A stretch of DNA of 64,000 bases from Hydractinia symbiolongicarpus (lineage: Eukaryota; Cnidaria; Hydrozoa; Anthoathecata; Hydractiniidae), in contig NC_079875.1 in assembly GCF_029227915.1 (NCBI RefSeq), positions 2,604,001 through 2,668,000 on the forward strand. Reading direction: 5' to 3'. Positions 1 to 14,100 of the stretch are shown in pieces; position 1 is the stretch's first letter; each line of letters starts with the position of its first letter. The translations under genes were made by a program, and so were the position numbers. The notes below the pieces were generated by a model. It was not told the origin of the DNA. It did not search any database and worked only from the letters and a program-made list of their open reading frames with translations.

Positions 1-3000
1 AAAATGACTTATTAATCAAAATTTTTAAATGAAGCGCTGCCACAGCGCCTAGTGTAATCGCTGAGTTCCGGCAATCATGTCAAATTAAGATGAATGTTTT
101 TTCTTGAAGTCCAATTGTCTCACGTATAACATTTATAAGGTCACAGTCCAAAATCAGTTCTATTTAGTCCCATAGTCAATCGTTTTACTGTTAAAAGCGA
201 TGCAACCTAGTAATAACAGATAAATATCGCTAAATACATGTTTGTACGAATATGTGACTCAACCGTTGTAGCTCAATTGGATTAATACTGTTAGAAAGTC
301 AGTGAAATGTAGTATTTGAAACTCTCTCTATTTCTTCAGCTCGCGCTAACGGCTAGGATTGGTCCCACAGTTAAAAAGTGACTTTTTTGTCTTAATTTTT
401 AAATGAAGCGCTACCACAGCGCCCAGTGTAATCGCTGAGTTACGGCAAACATGTCAAATTAAGAAAAATGTTATTTCTTGGAGTCCAATTGTCTCACTTT
501 CACATTTATAAGGTCACAGTCCAAAATCAGTTCAATTAAGTCCCACAGTCAATCATTTTGCTGTTAAAAGCGATACAACCTAGTAACACCGGAAAGACAT
601 CACGAAATACATGTTGGTAAGAATATGTGACTCAACCGTTGTAACTCAAACGGATTGAAACTGTTAGAAAGTGAATGAAATGTACTTTTTGAAACTGTCT
701 CTATTCCTTCAGCGCGGGATAACGGCCAGGATTGGTCCCACAGTAAAAAATGACTTACTTATCTAAATTTTTAAATGAAGCGCTGCCATGGCGCCCAGTG
801 TAATCGCTCAGTTCCGGCAATCATGTCAAATTAAAAAGAATGTTATTTCTTGAAGTCCAATTGTCTCACGTATAACATTTATAAGGTCACAGTCCAAAAT
901 CAGTTCTATTTAGTCCCATAGTCAATCGTTTTACTGTTAAAAGCGATGCAACCTAGTAATAACAGATAAATATCGCTAAATACATGTTTGTACGAATATG
1001 TGACTCAACCGTTGTAGCTCAATTGGATTAATACTGTTAGAAAGTCAGTGAAATGTAGTATTTGAAACTCTCTCTATTTCTTCAGCTCGCGCTAACGGCT
1101 AGGATTGGTCCCACAGTTAAAAAGTGACTTTTTTGTCTTAATTTTTAAATGAAGCGCTACCACAGCGCCCAGTGTAATCGCTGAGTTACGGCAAACATGT
1201 CAAATTAAGAAGAATGTTATTTCTTGGAGTCCAATTGTTTCACTTTCACATTTATAAGGTCACAGTCCAAAATCAGTTCAATTAAGTCCCACAGTCAATC
1301 ATTTTGCTGTTAAAAGCGATACAACCTAGTAACACCGGAAAGACATCACGAAATACATGTTGGTAAGAATATGTGACTCAACCGTTGTAACTCAAACGGA
1401 TTGAAACTGTTAGAAAGTGAATGAAATGTACTTTTTGAAACTGTCTCTATTCCTTCAGCGCGGGATAACGGCCAGGATTGGTCCAACAGTAAAAAATGAC
1501 TTACTTATCTAAATTTTTAAATGAAGCGCTGCCATGGCGCCCAGTGTAATCGCTCAGTTCCGGCAATCATGTCAAATTAAAAAGAATGTTATTTCTTGAA
1601 GTCCAATTGTCTCACGTATAACATTTATAAGGTCACAGTCCAAAATCAGTTCTATTTAGTCCCATAGTCAATCGTTTTACTGTTAAAAGCGATGCAACCT
1701 AGTAATAACAGATAAATATCGCTAAATACATGTTTGTACGAATATGTGACTCAACCGTTGTAGCTCAATTGGATTAATACTGTTAGAAAGTCAGTGAAAT
1801 GTAGTATTTGAAACTTTCTCTATTTCTTCAGCTCGCGCTAACGGCTAGGATTGGTCCCACAGTTAAAAAGTGACTTTTTTGTCTTAATTTTTAAATGAAG
1901 CGCTACCACAGCGCCCAGTGTAATCGCTGAGTTACGGCAAACATGTCAAATTAAGAAGAATGTTATTTCTTGGAGTCCAATTGTCTCACTTTCACATTTA
2001 TAAGGTCACAGTCCAAAATCAGTTCAATTAAGTCCCACAGTCAATCATTTTGCTGTTAAAAGCGATACAACCTAGTAACACCGGAAAGACATCACGAAAT
2101 ACATGTTGGTAAGAATATGTGACTATTAATATGAGAAAAATATCGCTAAATACATGTTGGTACGAATATGTGACGCAACCGTTGTAACTGAAGCGGATTG
2201 ATACCGTTAGAAAGTCAATGAAATGTACTTTTTGAAACTGTCTCTATTCCTTCAGCGCGGGATAACTGCTAGGATTGGTCCCACAGTAAAAAATGACTTA
2301 CTTATCTAAATTTTTAAATGAAGCGCTGCCATAGCGCCCAGTGTAATTGCTTAGTTCCGGCAATCATGTCAAATTAAGAAGAATGTTATTTCTTGGAGTC
2401 CAATTGTCTCACTTTCACATTTATAAGGTCACAGTCGAAGATCAGTTCAATTAAGTCCCACAGTCAATCATTTTGCTGTTAAAAGCGATACAACCTAGTA
2501 ACACCGGAAAGACATAACGAAATACATGTTGGTAAGAATATGTGACTCAACCGTTGTAACTCAAACGGATTGAAACTGTTAGAAAGTGAATGAAATGTAC
2601 TTTTTGAAACTGTCTCTATTCCTTCAGCGCGGGATAACGGCCAGGATTGGTCCCACAGTAAAAAATGACTTACTTATCTAAATTTTTAAATGAAGCGCTG
2701 CCATGGCGCCCAGTGTAATCGCTCAGTTCCGGCAATCATGTCAAATTAAAAAGAATGTTATTTCTTGAAGTCCAATTGTCTCACGTATAACATTTATAAG
2801 GTCACAGTCCAAAATCAGTTCTATTTAGTCCCATAGTCAATCGTTTTACTGTTAAAAGCGATGCAACCTAGTAATAACAGATAAATATCGCTAAATACAT
2901 GTTTGTACGAATATGTGACTCAACCGTTGTAGCTCAATTGGATTAATACTGTTAGAAAGTCAGTGAAATGTAGTATTTGAAACTCTCTCTATTTCTTCAG

Positions 3001-3415
3001 CTCGCGCTAACGGCTAGGATTGGTCCCACAGTTAAAAAGTGACTTTTTTGTCTTAATTTTTAAATGAAGCGCTACCACAGCGCCCAGTGTAATCGCTGAG
3101 TTACGGCAAACATGTCAAATTAAGAAGAATGTTATTTCTTGGAGTCCAATTGTCTCACTTTCACATTTATAAGGTCACAGTCCAAAATCAGTTCAATTAA
3201 GTCCCACAGTCAATCATTTTGCTGTTAAAAGCGATACAACCTAGTAACACCGGAAAGACATCACGAAATACATGTTGGTAAGAATATGTGACTCAACCGT
3301 TGTAACTCAAACGGATTGAAACTGTTAGAAAGTGAATGAAATGTACTTTTTGAAACTGTCTCTATTCCTTCAGCGCGGGATAACGGCCAGGATTGGTCCC
3401 ACAGTAAAAAATGAC
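1..3415 (+). repeat. Higher-order satellite repeat, 746-bp dimers
   Basis: Two monomer types alternate. The type marked by TCGCGCTAACGG occurs at 341, 1087 and 1833, exactly 746 bp apart, and again at 3002 after a break. The break near 2125-2174 is a partial extra segment of about 49 bp that joins two monomer variants out of register, which explains the irregular 1169-bp spacing. The near identity of successive dimers indicates recent local amplification. Confidence 0.85.
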
Positions 3416-6400
3416 TTATTTATCTAAATTTTTAAATGAAGCGCTACCACAGCGCCCAGTGTAATCGCTCAGTTCCGGCAATCATGTCAAATTAAAAAGA
3501 GTGTTATTTCTTGGAGTGCAGTTGTCTCACTTATAACATTTATAAAGACACAGTCCAAAATCAGTTCAATTTAGTCCCACAGTCAATCGTTTCACTGTTA
3601 AAAGTGATGCAACCTATTAATATGAGAAAAATATCGCTAAATACATGTTGGTACGAATATGTGACGCAACTGTTGTAACTGAAGCGAATTGATACCGTTA
3701 GAAAGTCAATGACATGTGGTTTTTGAAGCTGTCGCTATTTCTTCAGCGCGCGATAACGGCTAGGATTGGTCCAACAGTAAAGAATGACTTACTTATCTAA
3801 ACTTTTAAATGAAGCGCTACCACAGCGCCCGGTGTAATCGCTGAGTTGCGGCAATCATGTCAAATTAAGAAGAATGTTATTTCTTGGAGTCCAATTGTCT
3901 CACTTTCACATTTATAAGGTCACAGTCCAAAATCAGTTCAATTAAGTCCCACAGTCATTCGTTTTACTGTTAAAAGCGATACAACCTAGTAACACCGGAA
4001 AGATATCACGAAATACATGTTGGTAAGAATATGTGACTCAACCGTTGTAACTCAAACGGATTGAAACTGTTAGAAAGTCAATGAAATGTACTTTTTGAAA
4101 CTGTCTCTATTCCTTCAGCGCGCAATAACGGCTAGGATTGGTCCCACAGTTAAAAAGTGACTTTTTGTCTTAATTTTTAAATGAAGCGCTACCACAGCGC
4201 CCAGTGTAATCGCTGAGTTACGGCAAACATGTCAAATTAAGAAGAATATTACTTCTTGGAGTCCAATTGTCTCACTTTCACATTTATAAGGTCACAGCAT
4301 GAAATCAGTTCAAATAAGTCCCACAGTCAATCGTTTCATTGTTAAAAGCGATACAACCTAGTAATACCGGAGAAGATATCACGAAATACATGTTGGTACG
4401 AATATGTGACTCAACCGTTGTAACTGAAGCGGATTGATACCGTTAGAAAGTCAATGAAATGTGGTTTTTGAAACTGTCGCTATTTCTTCAGCGCGCAATA
4501 ACGGCTAGGATTGGTCCCACAGTTAAAAAGTGACTTTTTGTCTTAATTTTTAAATGAAGCGCTACCACAGCGCCCAGTGTAATCGCTCAGTTTCGGCAAT
4601 CATGTCAAATTAAAAAGGATGTTATTTCTTGGGGTCCAATTGTCTCATTTATCACATTTATCAGGTCACAGTCCAAAGTTGGTTCAATTAAGTCCCACAG
4701 TCAATCGTGTCATTGTTAAAAGCGACGCAGCCTAGTAATATCAGAAAAATTTCGCTAAATACATGTTGGTACGAATGTGTGACCCAACCATTGTAACCCA
4801 AACGGACTTACACCGTTAGAAAGTCAATGAAATGTAGTTTTTGAAACTGTCGCTATTCCTTCAGCGCGCGATAACGGCTAGGATTGGTCCCATGGTAAAG
4901 AATGACTTATTTATCTGAATTTTTAAATGAAGCGCTGCCACAGCGCCCAGTGTAATCGCTGAGTCCCGGCAATCATGTCAAATTAAGATGAATGTTTTTT
5001 CTTGGAATTCAATTGTCTTATTTATCACATGTATCAGGTCACAGTTTAAAGTTAGTTCAATTAAGTCCAACATTCAATCGTTTCACTGTTAAAAGCGATG
5101 CAACCTAGTAATAACAGATAAATATCGCTAAATACATGTTTGTACGAATATGTGACGAATATATTTAAAATTGTCTCTATTTCTTCACCGCGCGCTAACG
5201 GCTAGGATTGGTCCCACAGAAAAAAAATGACTTATTTATCTAAAATTTTATATGAAGCGCTACCACAGCGCCCAGTGTAATCGCTCAGTTCCGGCAATCA
5301 TGTCAAATTGAAAAGAATGTTATTTCTTGGAATCCAGTTGTCTCACTGATAACATTTATAAAGTCGCAGTCCAAAATCAGTTCAATTTAGTCCCACAGTC
5401 AATCGTTTCACTGTTAAAAGCGATGCAACCTAGTAATATCAGAAAAATATCGCTAAATATATGTTGGGACGACTATGTGACCCAACCGTTGTAACTCAAA
5501 CGGTCTGACACCGTTAGAAAGTCAATGAAATGTACTTTTTGAAACCGTCGCTATTTTTTCAGCGCGCGATAACGGCTAGGTTTGGTCCCACACTAAAATT
5601 ATTTTTTATTTAAATTACACTATTTACCTAAAATGTTTAATGAAGCGCTACCACAGCGTCCAGTGTAATCGCTGAGTTCCAGCAATCATGTAAAATTAAG
5701 ATGAATGTTATTTCTTGGAGTTCAATTGTCTCACTTATAACATTTATAAGGTCGGAGTCCAAAATCAGTTCAATTAAGTCCCACTTTCAATCGTTTCACT
5801 GTTAAATGCGATGCAACCTAGTAACAACAGATAAATATCGCTAAATACATGTTTGTACGAATATGTGACCCAACCGTTGTAACTCAAACGGATTGACATC
5901 GATAGAAAGTCAATGAAATGTACTTTTTGAAACCGTCGCTATTTTTTCAGCGCGCGATAACGGCTAGGATTGGTCCCACACTAAAATTGACTTATTTACC
6001 TAAAATGTTTAATGAAGCGCTACCACAGCGTCCAGTGTAATCGCTGAGTTCCAGCAATCATGTAAAATTAAGATAAATGTTATTTCTTGGAGTTCAATTG
6101 TCTCACTTATAACATTTATAAGGTCGGAGTCCAAAATCAGTTCAATTAAGTCCCACTTTCAATCGTTTCACTGTTAAATGCGATACAACCTAGTAACAAC
6201 AGATAAATATCGCTAAATACATGTTTGTACGAATATGTGACCCAACCGTTGTAACTCAAACGGACTGGCATCGATAGAAAGTCAGTGAAACGTAGTATTT
6301 GAAACTGTCTCTATTTTTTCAGCGCGCGATAACGCAATCATGTAAAATTAAGATGAATGTTATTTCTTGGAGTTCAATTGTCTCACTTATAACATTTATA

Positions 6401-9400
6401 AGGTCGGAGTCCAAAATCAGTTCAATTAAGTCCCACTTTCAATCGTTTCACTGTTAAATGCGATGCAACCTAGTAACAACAGATAAATATCGCTAAATAC
6501 ATGTTTGTACGAATATGTGACCCAACCGTTGTAACTCAAACGGATTGACATCGATAGAAAGTCAATGAAATGTACTTTTTGAAACCGTCGCTATTTTTTC
6601 AGCGCGCGATAACGGCTAGGATTGGTCCCACACTAAAATTGACTTATTTACCTAAAATGTTTAATGAAGCGCTACCACAGCGTCCAGTGTAATCGCTGAG
6701 TTCCAGCAATCATGTAAAATTAAGATAAATGTTATTTCTTGGAGTTCAATTGTCTCACTTATAACATTTATAAGGTCGGAGTCCAAAATCAGTTCAATTA
6801 AGTCCCACTTTCAATCGTTTCACTGTTAAATGCGATACAACCTAGTAACAACAGATAAATATCGCTAAATACATGTTTGTACGAATATGTGACCCAACCG
6901 TTGTAACTCAAACGGACTGGCATCGATAGAAAGTCAGTGAAACGTAGTATTTGAAACTGTCTCTATTTTTTCAGCGCGCGATAACGGCTAGGATTGGTCC
7001 CACAGGTAAAAAGTGACTTTTTTATCTTAATTATTAAATGAAGCACTACCACAGCGCCCGGTGTAAACGCTGAGTTGCCGCAATCATGTCAAACTAAAAA
7101 GAATATTATTTCTTAAAGTCCAATTGTCTCACTTTCACATTTATAAGGTTACAGCCCAAAATCAGTTCAATTAAGTCCCACAGTGAATCGTTTCACTGTT
7201 AAAAGCGATACAACCTAATAGAACCGGAAAAATATCACGATATCCATGTTGGTAAGAATATGTGACTCAACCGTTGTAACACAAACGGATTGATACTGTT
7301 AGAAAGGCAATGAAATGTACTTTTTGAAACTGTCTCTATTTCTTCAGCGCCGGAAAGCAGCTAGGATTGGTCCCACTGTAAATAATGACTTATTTATCTA
7401 AATTTTTAAATGAAGCGCTACCACAGCGCCCAGTGTAATCGCTCAGTTCCGGCAATCATGTCATATTAAAAAGAATGTTATTTCTTGGAGTCCAATTGTC
7501 TCTTTTATCACATTTATCAGGTCGGAGTCCAAAATCAGTTCAATTAAGTCCCACTTTCAATCGTTTCACTGTTAAATGCGATGCAACCTAGTAACAACAG
7601 ATAAATATTGCTAAATACATGTTTGTACGAATATGTGACCCAACCGTTGTAACTCAAACGGACTGGCATCGATAGAAAGTCAGTGAAACGTAGTATTTGA
7701 AACTGTCTCTATTTTTTCAGCGCGCGATAACGGCTAGGATTGGTCCCACAGGTAAAAAGTGACTTTTTTATCTTAATTATTAAATGAAGCACTACCACAG
7801 CGCCCAGTGTAATCGCTGAGTTACGGCAAACATGTCAAATTAAGAAGAATGTCACTTCTTGGAGTCCAATTGTCTCATTTATCACATTAATCAGGTCACA
7901 GCCCAAAATCAGTCCAATTAAGTCCCACAGTCAGTCGTTTCACTGTTAAAAGCGATACAACCTAGTAATACCGGAAAGATGTCACGAAATACATGTTGGT
8001 AAGAATTTGTGACTCAACCGTTGTAACTCAAACGGATTGATACTATTAGAAAGTCAATGAAATGTACTTTTTGAAACTGTCTCTATTTCTTCAGCGCGGG
8101 ATAACGGCTAGGAATGGTCCCACTGTAAATAATGACTTACTTATCTAAACTTTTAAATGAAACGCTACCACAGCGCCCAGTGTAATCGTTAAATTCCGGC
8201 AATCACGTCAAATTAAGTAGAATGTTTTTTCTTGGAGTCCAATTGTCTCATTTATCACATTTATCAGGTCACAACCCAAAATCAGTCCAATTAAGTCCCA
8301 CAGTCAGTCGTTTCACTGTTAAAAGCGAAACAACCTAGTAATACCGGAATGATGTCACGAAATACATGTTGGTAAGAATTTGTGACTCAACCGTTGTAAC
8401 TCAAACGGATTGATACTGTTAGAAAGTCAATGAAATGTACCTTTTGAAACTGTCTCTATTTCTTCAGCGCGGGATAACGGCTAGGAATGGTCCCACAGTA
8501 AAAAATGACTTATTTATCTAAATTTGGAAATGAAGCGCTACCACAGCGCCCAGTGTAATCGCTCAGTTTTGGCAATCATGTCAAATTAAAAAGAATGTTA
8601 TTTCTTGGAGTCCAATTGTCTCACTTACAACATTTATAAAGTCACAGTCCAAAATCAGTTCAATTAAGTCCCACTTTGAATTGTTTCACTGTTAAATGCG
8701 ATTCAACCTAGTAACAACAGATAAATATCGCTAAATATATGTTGGTACGAATATGTGACACAACCGTTGTAACTCAAACGGACTAACACCGTTAGAAAGT
8801 CAATGAAATGTAGTTTTTGAAACTGTTGCTATTCCTTCAGCGCGCGATAACGGCTAGGATTGGTCCCACGGTTAAAAAGTGACTTTTTTATCTTAATTTT
8901 TAAATGAAGCGCTACCACAGCGCCCAGTGTAATCGCTGAGTTGCCGCAATCATGTCAAATTAAGAAGAATGTTATTTCTTGGAGTCCAATTGTCTCACTT
9001 TCACATTTATGAGGTCACAGCCCAAAATCAGTTCAATTAAGTCCCACATTCAATCGTTTAAATGTTAAAAGCGATACAACCTAGTAATACTGGAAAGATA
9101 TCACGAAATACATGTTGGTAAGAATATGTGACTCAACTGTTGTAAGTCAAACGGATTGATACTGTTAAAAAGTCAATGAAATGTACTTTTTGAAACTGTC
9201 TCTATTTCTTCACCGCGGGATAACGGCTAGGATTGGTCCCACAGTAAAAAATGACTTATTTATCTAAATTTTTAAATGAAGCGCTACCACTGCGCCCAAT
9301 GAAATCGCTCAGTTCCGGCAATCATGTCAAATTAAAAAGAATGTTATTTCTTGGAGTCCAATTGTCTCACTCATAACATTTATAAAGCCACAGTCCAAAA

Positions 9401-11139
9401 TCAGTTCAATTTAGTCCCACAGTCAGTCGTTTCACTGTTAAAAGCGATGCAACCTATTAATAAGAGAAAAATATCGCTAAATATTTGTTTGTACGAATAT
9501 GTGACGCAACCGTGGTAACTGCAGCGGATTGATACCGTCATGAAATCAATGAAATGTGGTTTTGAAACTGTCGCTATTTCTTCAGCGCGCGATAACGGCT
9601 AGGATTAGTCCCACAGTAAAGAATGACTTACTTATCTAAATTTTTAAATGAAGCGCTACCACAGCGCCCAGTGAAATCGCTCAGTTCCGGCGATCATGTC
9701 AAATTAAAAAGAAGGTTATTTCTTGGAGTCCAATTGTCTCATTTATCACATTTATCAGGTGACAGTCCAAAGTTAGTTCAAATCAAGTCCCACAGTCAAT
9801 CGTTTCATTGTTAATAGCGATGCAACCTAGTAATAACAGATAAATATCGCTAAATACATATTGGTACGAATATGTGACCCAACCATTGTAACTCATGTAG
9901 ATTTTGAAACTGTTGCTATTCCTTCTGCGCGCGATAACGGCTAGGATTGGTCCCACGGTTAAAAAGTGACTTTTTTACCTTAATTTTTATATGAAGCTCT
10001 ACCACAGCGCCCAGTGTAATGGCTGAGTTGCGGCAATCATGTCAAATTAAGAAGAATGTTTTTTCTTGGAGTCCAATTGTCTCACTTTCACATTTATAAG
10101 TCACAGCCCAAAATCAGTTCAATTAAGTCCCACATTCAATCGTTTAACTGTTAAAAGCGATACAACCTAGTAATACCGGAAAGATATCACGAAATACATG
10201 TTGGTAAGAATATGTGACTCAACTGTTGTAAGTCAAACGGATTGATACTTTTAAAAAGTCAATGAAATTTAATTTTTGAAACTGTCTCTATTTCTTCACC
10301 GCGGGATAACGGCTAGGATTGGTCCCACAGTAAAAAATGAATTATTTATCTAAATTTTTAAATGAAGCGCTACCACAGCGCCCAATGAAATCGCTCAGTT
10401 CCGGCAATCATGTCAAATTAAGAAGAATTTTATTTCTTGGAGTCCAATTTTCTCACTCATAACATTTATAAAGCCACAGTCCAAAATCAGTTCAATTTAG
10501 TCCCACAGTCAGTCGTTTCACTGTTAAAAGCGATGCAACCTATTAATAAGAGAATAATATCGCTAAATACATGTTGGTACGAATATGTGACGCAACCGTT
10601 GTAACTGCAGCGGATTGATACCGTCAGAAAGTCAATGAAATGTGGTTTTGAAACTGTCGCTATTTCTTCAGCGCGCGATAACGGCTAGGATTAGTCCCAC
10701 AGTAAAGAATGACTTACTTATCTAAACTTTTAAATGAAGCGCTACCACAGCGCCCAGTTAATCTCTGAGTTCCGGCAATCACGTCAAATTAAGAAGAATG
10801 TTATTTCTTAGAGTCCAATTGTCTCATTTATCACATTTATCAGGTCACAGACCAAAATCAGTTCAATTAAGTCTCACAGTCAATCGCTTCACTGTTGAAA
10901 GCGATACAACCTAGTAATACCGGAAAGATATCACGAAATACATGTTGGTAAGAATATGTGACTCAACCGTTGTAACACAAACGGATTGATACTGTTAGAA
11001 AGTCAATGAAATGTACTTTTTGAAACTGTCTCTATTTCTTCAGCGCGGGATAACGGCTAGGATTGGTCCCACAGTAAAAAATGACTTATTTATCTAAATT
11101 TTTAAATGAAGCGCTACCACGGCGCCCAATGCAATCGCT

Positions 11140-14100
11140 CTGTTTCGGCAATCATGTTAAATTAAGATGATTATTATTTCTTGGATTTCAATTGTCTCAA
11201 TTATCACATTTATCAGGTCACAGTCCAAAGTTAGTTTAATTAAGTCCCACATTCAATCGCTCCACTGTTAAAAGCGATGCAACCTAGTAATAACAGATAA
11301 ATATCGCTAAATACATGCTTTTACGAATATGTGACCCAACCGTTGTAACTCAAACGGACTGACATAGATAGAAAGTCAGTGAAATGAAGTATTTGAAACT
11401 GTCTCTATTTCTTCAGCGCGCGCTAACGGCTAGGATTGGTCCCACAGTTAAAAGTGACTTTTTTATCTTAATTTTTAAATGAAGCGCTACCACATAGCCC
11501 GGTGTAATCTCTGAGTTGCGGCAATCATGTCAAATTAAGAAGAAGTTTTCTTCTTGAAGTCCAATTGTCTCACTTTTACATTTATAAGGTCACAGCCCAA
11601 AATCAGTTCAATTAAGTCCCACATTCAATCGTTTCACTGTTAAAAGCGATACGACCTAGTAATACCTGAGTTTCGGCAATCATGTCAAATTAAGATGATT
11701 GTTATTTCTTGGAGTCCAATTGTCTCACTTTCACATTTATAAGGTTACAGCCCAAAATCAGTTCAGTTAAATCTCACAGTCAATCGTTTCACTGTTAAAA
11801 GCGATACAACCTAGCAATACCGGAAAGATATCACGAAATACATGTTGGTAAGAATATGTGACTCAACCGTTGTAACACAAACGGATTGATACTGTTAGAA
11901 AGTCAATGAAAAGTACTTTTTGAAACTGTCTCTATTTCTTCAGCCCGGGATAACGGCTAGGATTGGTACCACAGTAGAAAATAACTTATTTATCTAAATT
12001 TTTAAATGAAGCGCTACCACAGCGCCCTGTGAAATCGCTCAGTTCCGGCGATCATGTCAAATTAAAAAGAATGTTATTTCTTGGAGTCCAATTGTCTCTT
12101 TTATCACATTTATCAGCTCACAGTCCAAAATCAGTTCAATTAAATCGCAGAGTCAATCGTTTCACTGTTAAAAGCGATACAACCTGGTAATACCGGAAAG
12201 ATATCACGAAATACATGTTGGTAAGAATATGTGACTCAACCGTTGTAAGACAAACGAATTGATACCGTCAAAAAGTCAATGAAATGTGGTTTTAAAACAG
12301 TCGCTATTTCTTCAGTGCGCGATAACGGCTAGGATTAGTCCCACAGTAAAGAATGACTTACTTATCTAAATTTTTAAATGAAGCGCTACCACAGCGCCCA
12401 GTTTAATCTCTGAGTTCCGGCAATCACGTCAAATTAAGAAGAATGTTATTTCTTAGAGTCCAATTGTCTCATTTATCACATTTATCAGGTCGCAGTCCAA
12501 AATCAGTTCAATTAAGTCTCACAGTCAATCGTTTCATTGTTAAAAGCGATGCAACCTAGTAATAACAGATAAATATCGCTAAATACATGTTGGTACGAAT
12601 ATGTGACCCAACCGTTGTAACTCAAACGGACTGACACCGTTAGAAAGTCAATGAAATGTAGTTTTTGAAACTGTCTCTATTTCTTCACCGCGGGATAACG
12701 GCTAGGATTGGTCCCACAGTAAAAAATGACGTATTTATCTAAATTTTTAAATGAAGCGCTACGACAGCGCCCAATGAAATCGCTCAGTTCCGGCAATCAT
12801 GTCAAATTAAAAAGAATGTTATTTCTTGGAGTCCAATTTTCTCACTCATAACATTTATAAAGCCACAGTCCAAAATCAGTTCAATTTAGTCCCACAGTCA
12901 GTCGTTTCACTGTTAAAAGCGATGCAACCTATTAATAAGAGAATAATATCGCTAAATACATGTTGGTACGAATATGTGACGCAACCGTTGTAACTGCAGC
13001 GGATTGATACCGTCAGAAAGTCAGTGAAATGTGGTTTTGAAACTGTCGCTATTTCTTCAGCGCGCGATAACGGCTAGGATTAGTCCCACAGTAAAGAATG
13101 ACTTGCTTATCTAAATTTTTAAATGAAGCGCTACCACAGCGCCCAGTGTAATCTCTGAGTTCCGGCAATCACGTCAAATTAAGAAGAATTTTATTTCTTA
13201 GAGTCCAATTGCCTCATTTATCACATTTATCAGGTCACAGACCAAAATCAATTCAATTAAGTCTCACAGTCAATCGTTTCACTGTTAAAAGCGATACAAC
13301 CTAGTATTGCCGGAAAGATATCACGAAATACATGTTGGTAAGAATATGTGACTCAACCGTTGTAACACAAACGAATTGATACCGTCAAAAAGTCAATGAA
13401 ATGTGGTTTTATAACAGTCGCTATTTCTTCAGTGCGCGATAACGGCTAGGATTAGTCCCACAGTAAAGAATGACTTACTTATCTAAATTTTTAAATGAAG
13501 CGCTACCACAGCGCCCAGTTTAATCTCTGAGTTCCGGCAATCACGTCAAATTAAGAAGAATGTTATTTCTTAAAGTCCAATTGTCTCATTTATCACATTT
13601 ATCAGTTCGCAGTCCAAAATCAGTTCAATTAAGTCTCACAGTCAATCGTTTCATTGTTAAAAGCGATGCAACCTAGTAATAACAGATAAATATCGCTAAA
13701 TACATGTTTTTACGAATATGTGACCCAACCGTTGTAACTCAAACGGACTGACATCGATAGAAAGTCAGTGAAATGAAGTATTTGAAACTGTCTCTATTTC
13801 TTCAGCGCGCGCTAACGGCTAGGATTGGTCCCACAGTTAAAAAGTGACTTTATTATCTTAATTTTTAAATGAAGCGCTACCACACCGCCCGGTGTAATCT
13901 CTGAGTTGCGGCAATCATGTCAAATTAAGAAGAAGTGTTTTTCTTGAAATCCAATTGTCTCACTTTCACATTTATAAGGTCACAACCCAAAATCAGTTCA
14001 ATTAAGTCCCACATTCAATCGTTTCACTGTTAAAAGCGATACAAGCTAGTAATACCTGAGTTTCGGCAATCATGTCAAATTAAGATGATTGTTATTTCTT

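Noticed and set aside
9623-9814. Short open frames in the satellite beginning MTYLSKF or similar (also near 24915, 34938, 59371, 60863, 63456)
   Set aside because: They recur because they read the same monomer segment; most monomers carry stops in that frame, and there is no sign of selection for the frame.
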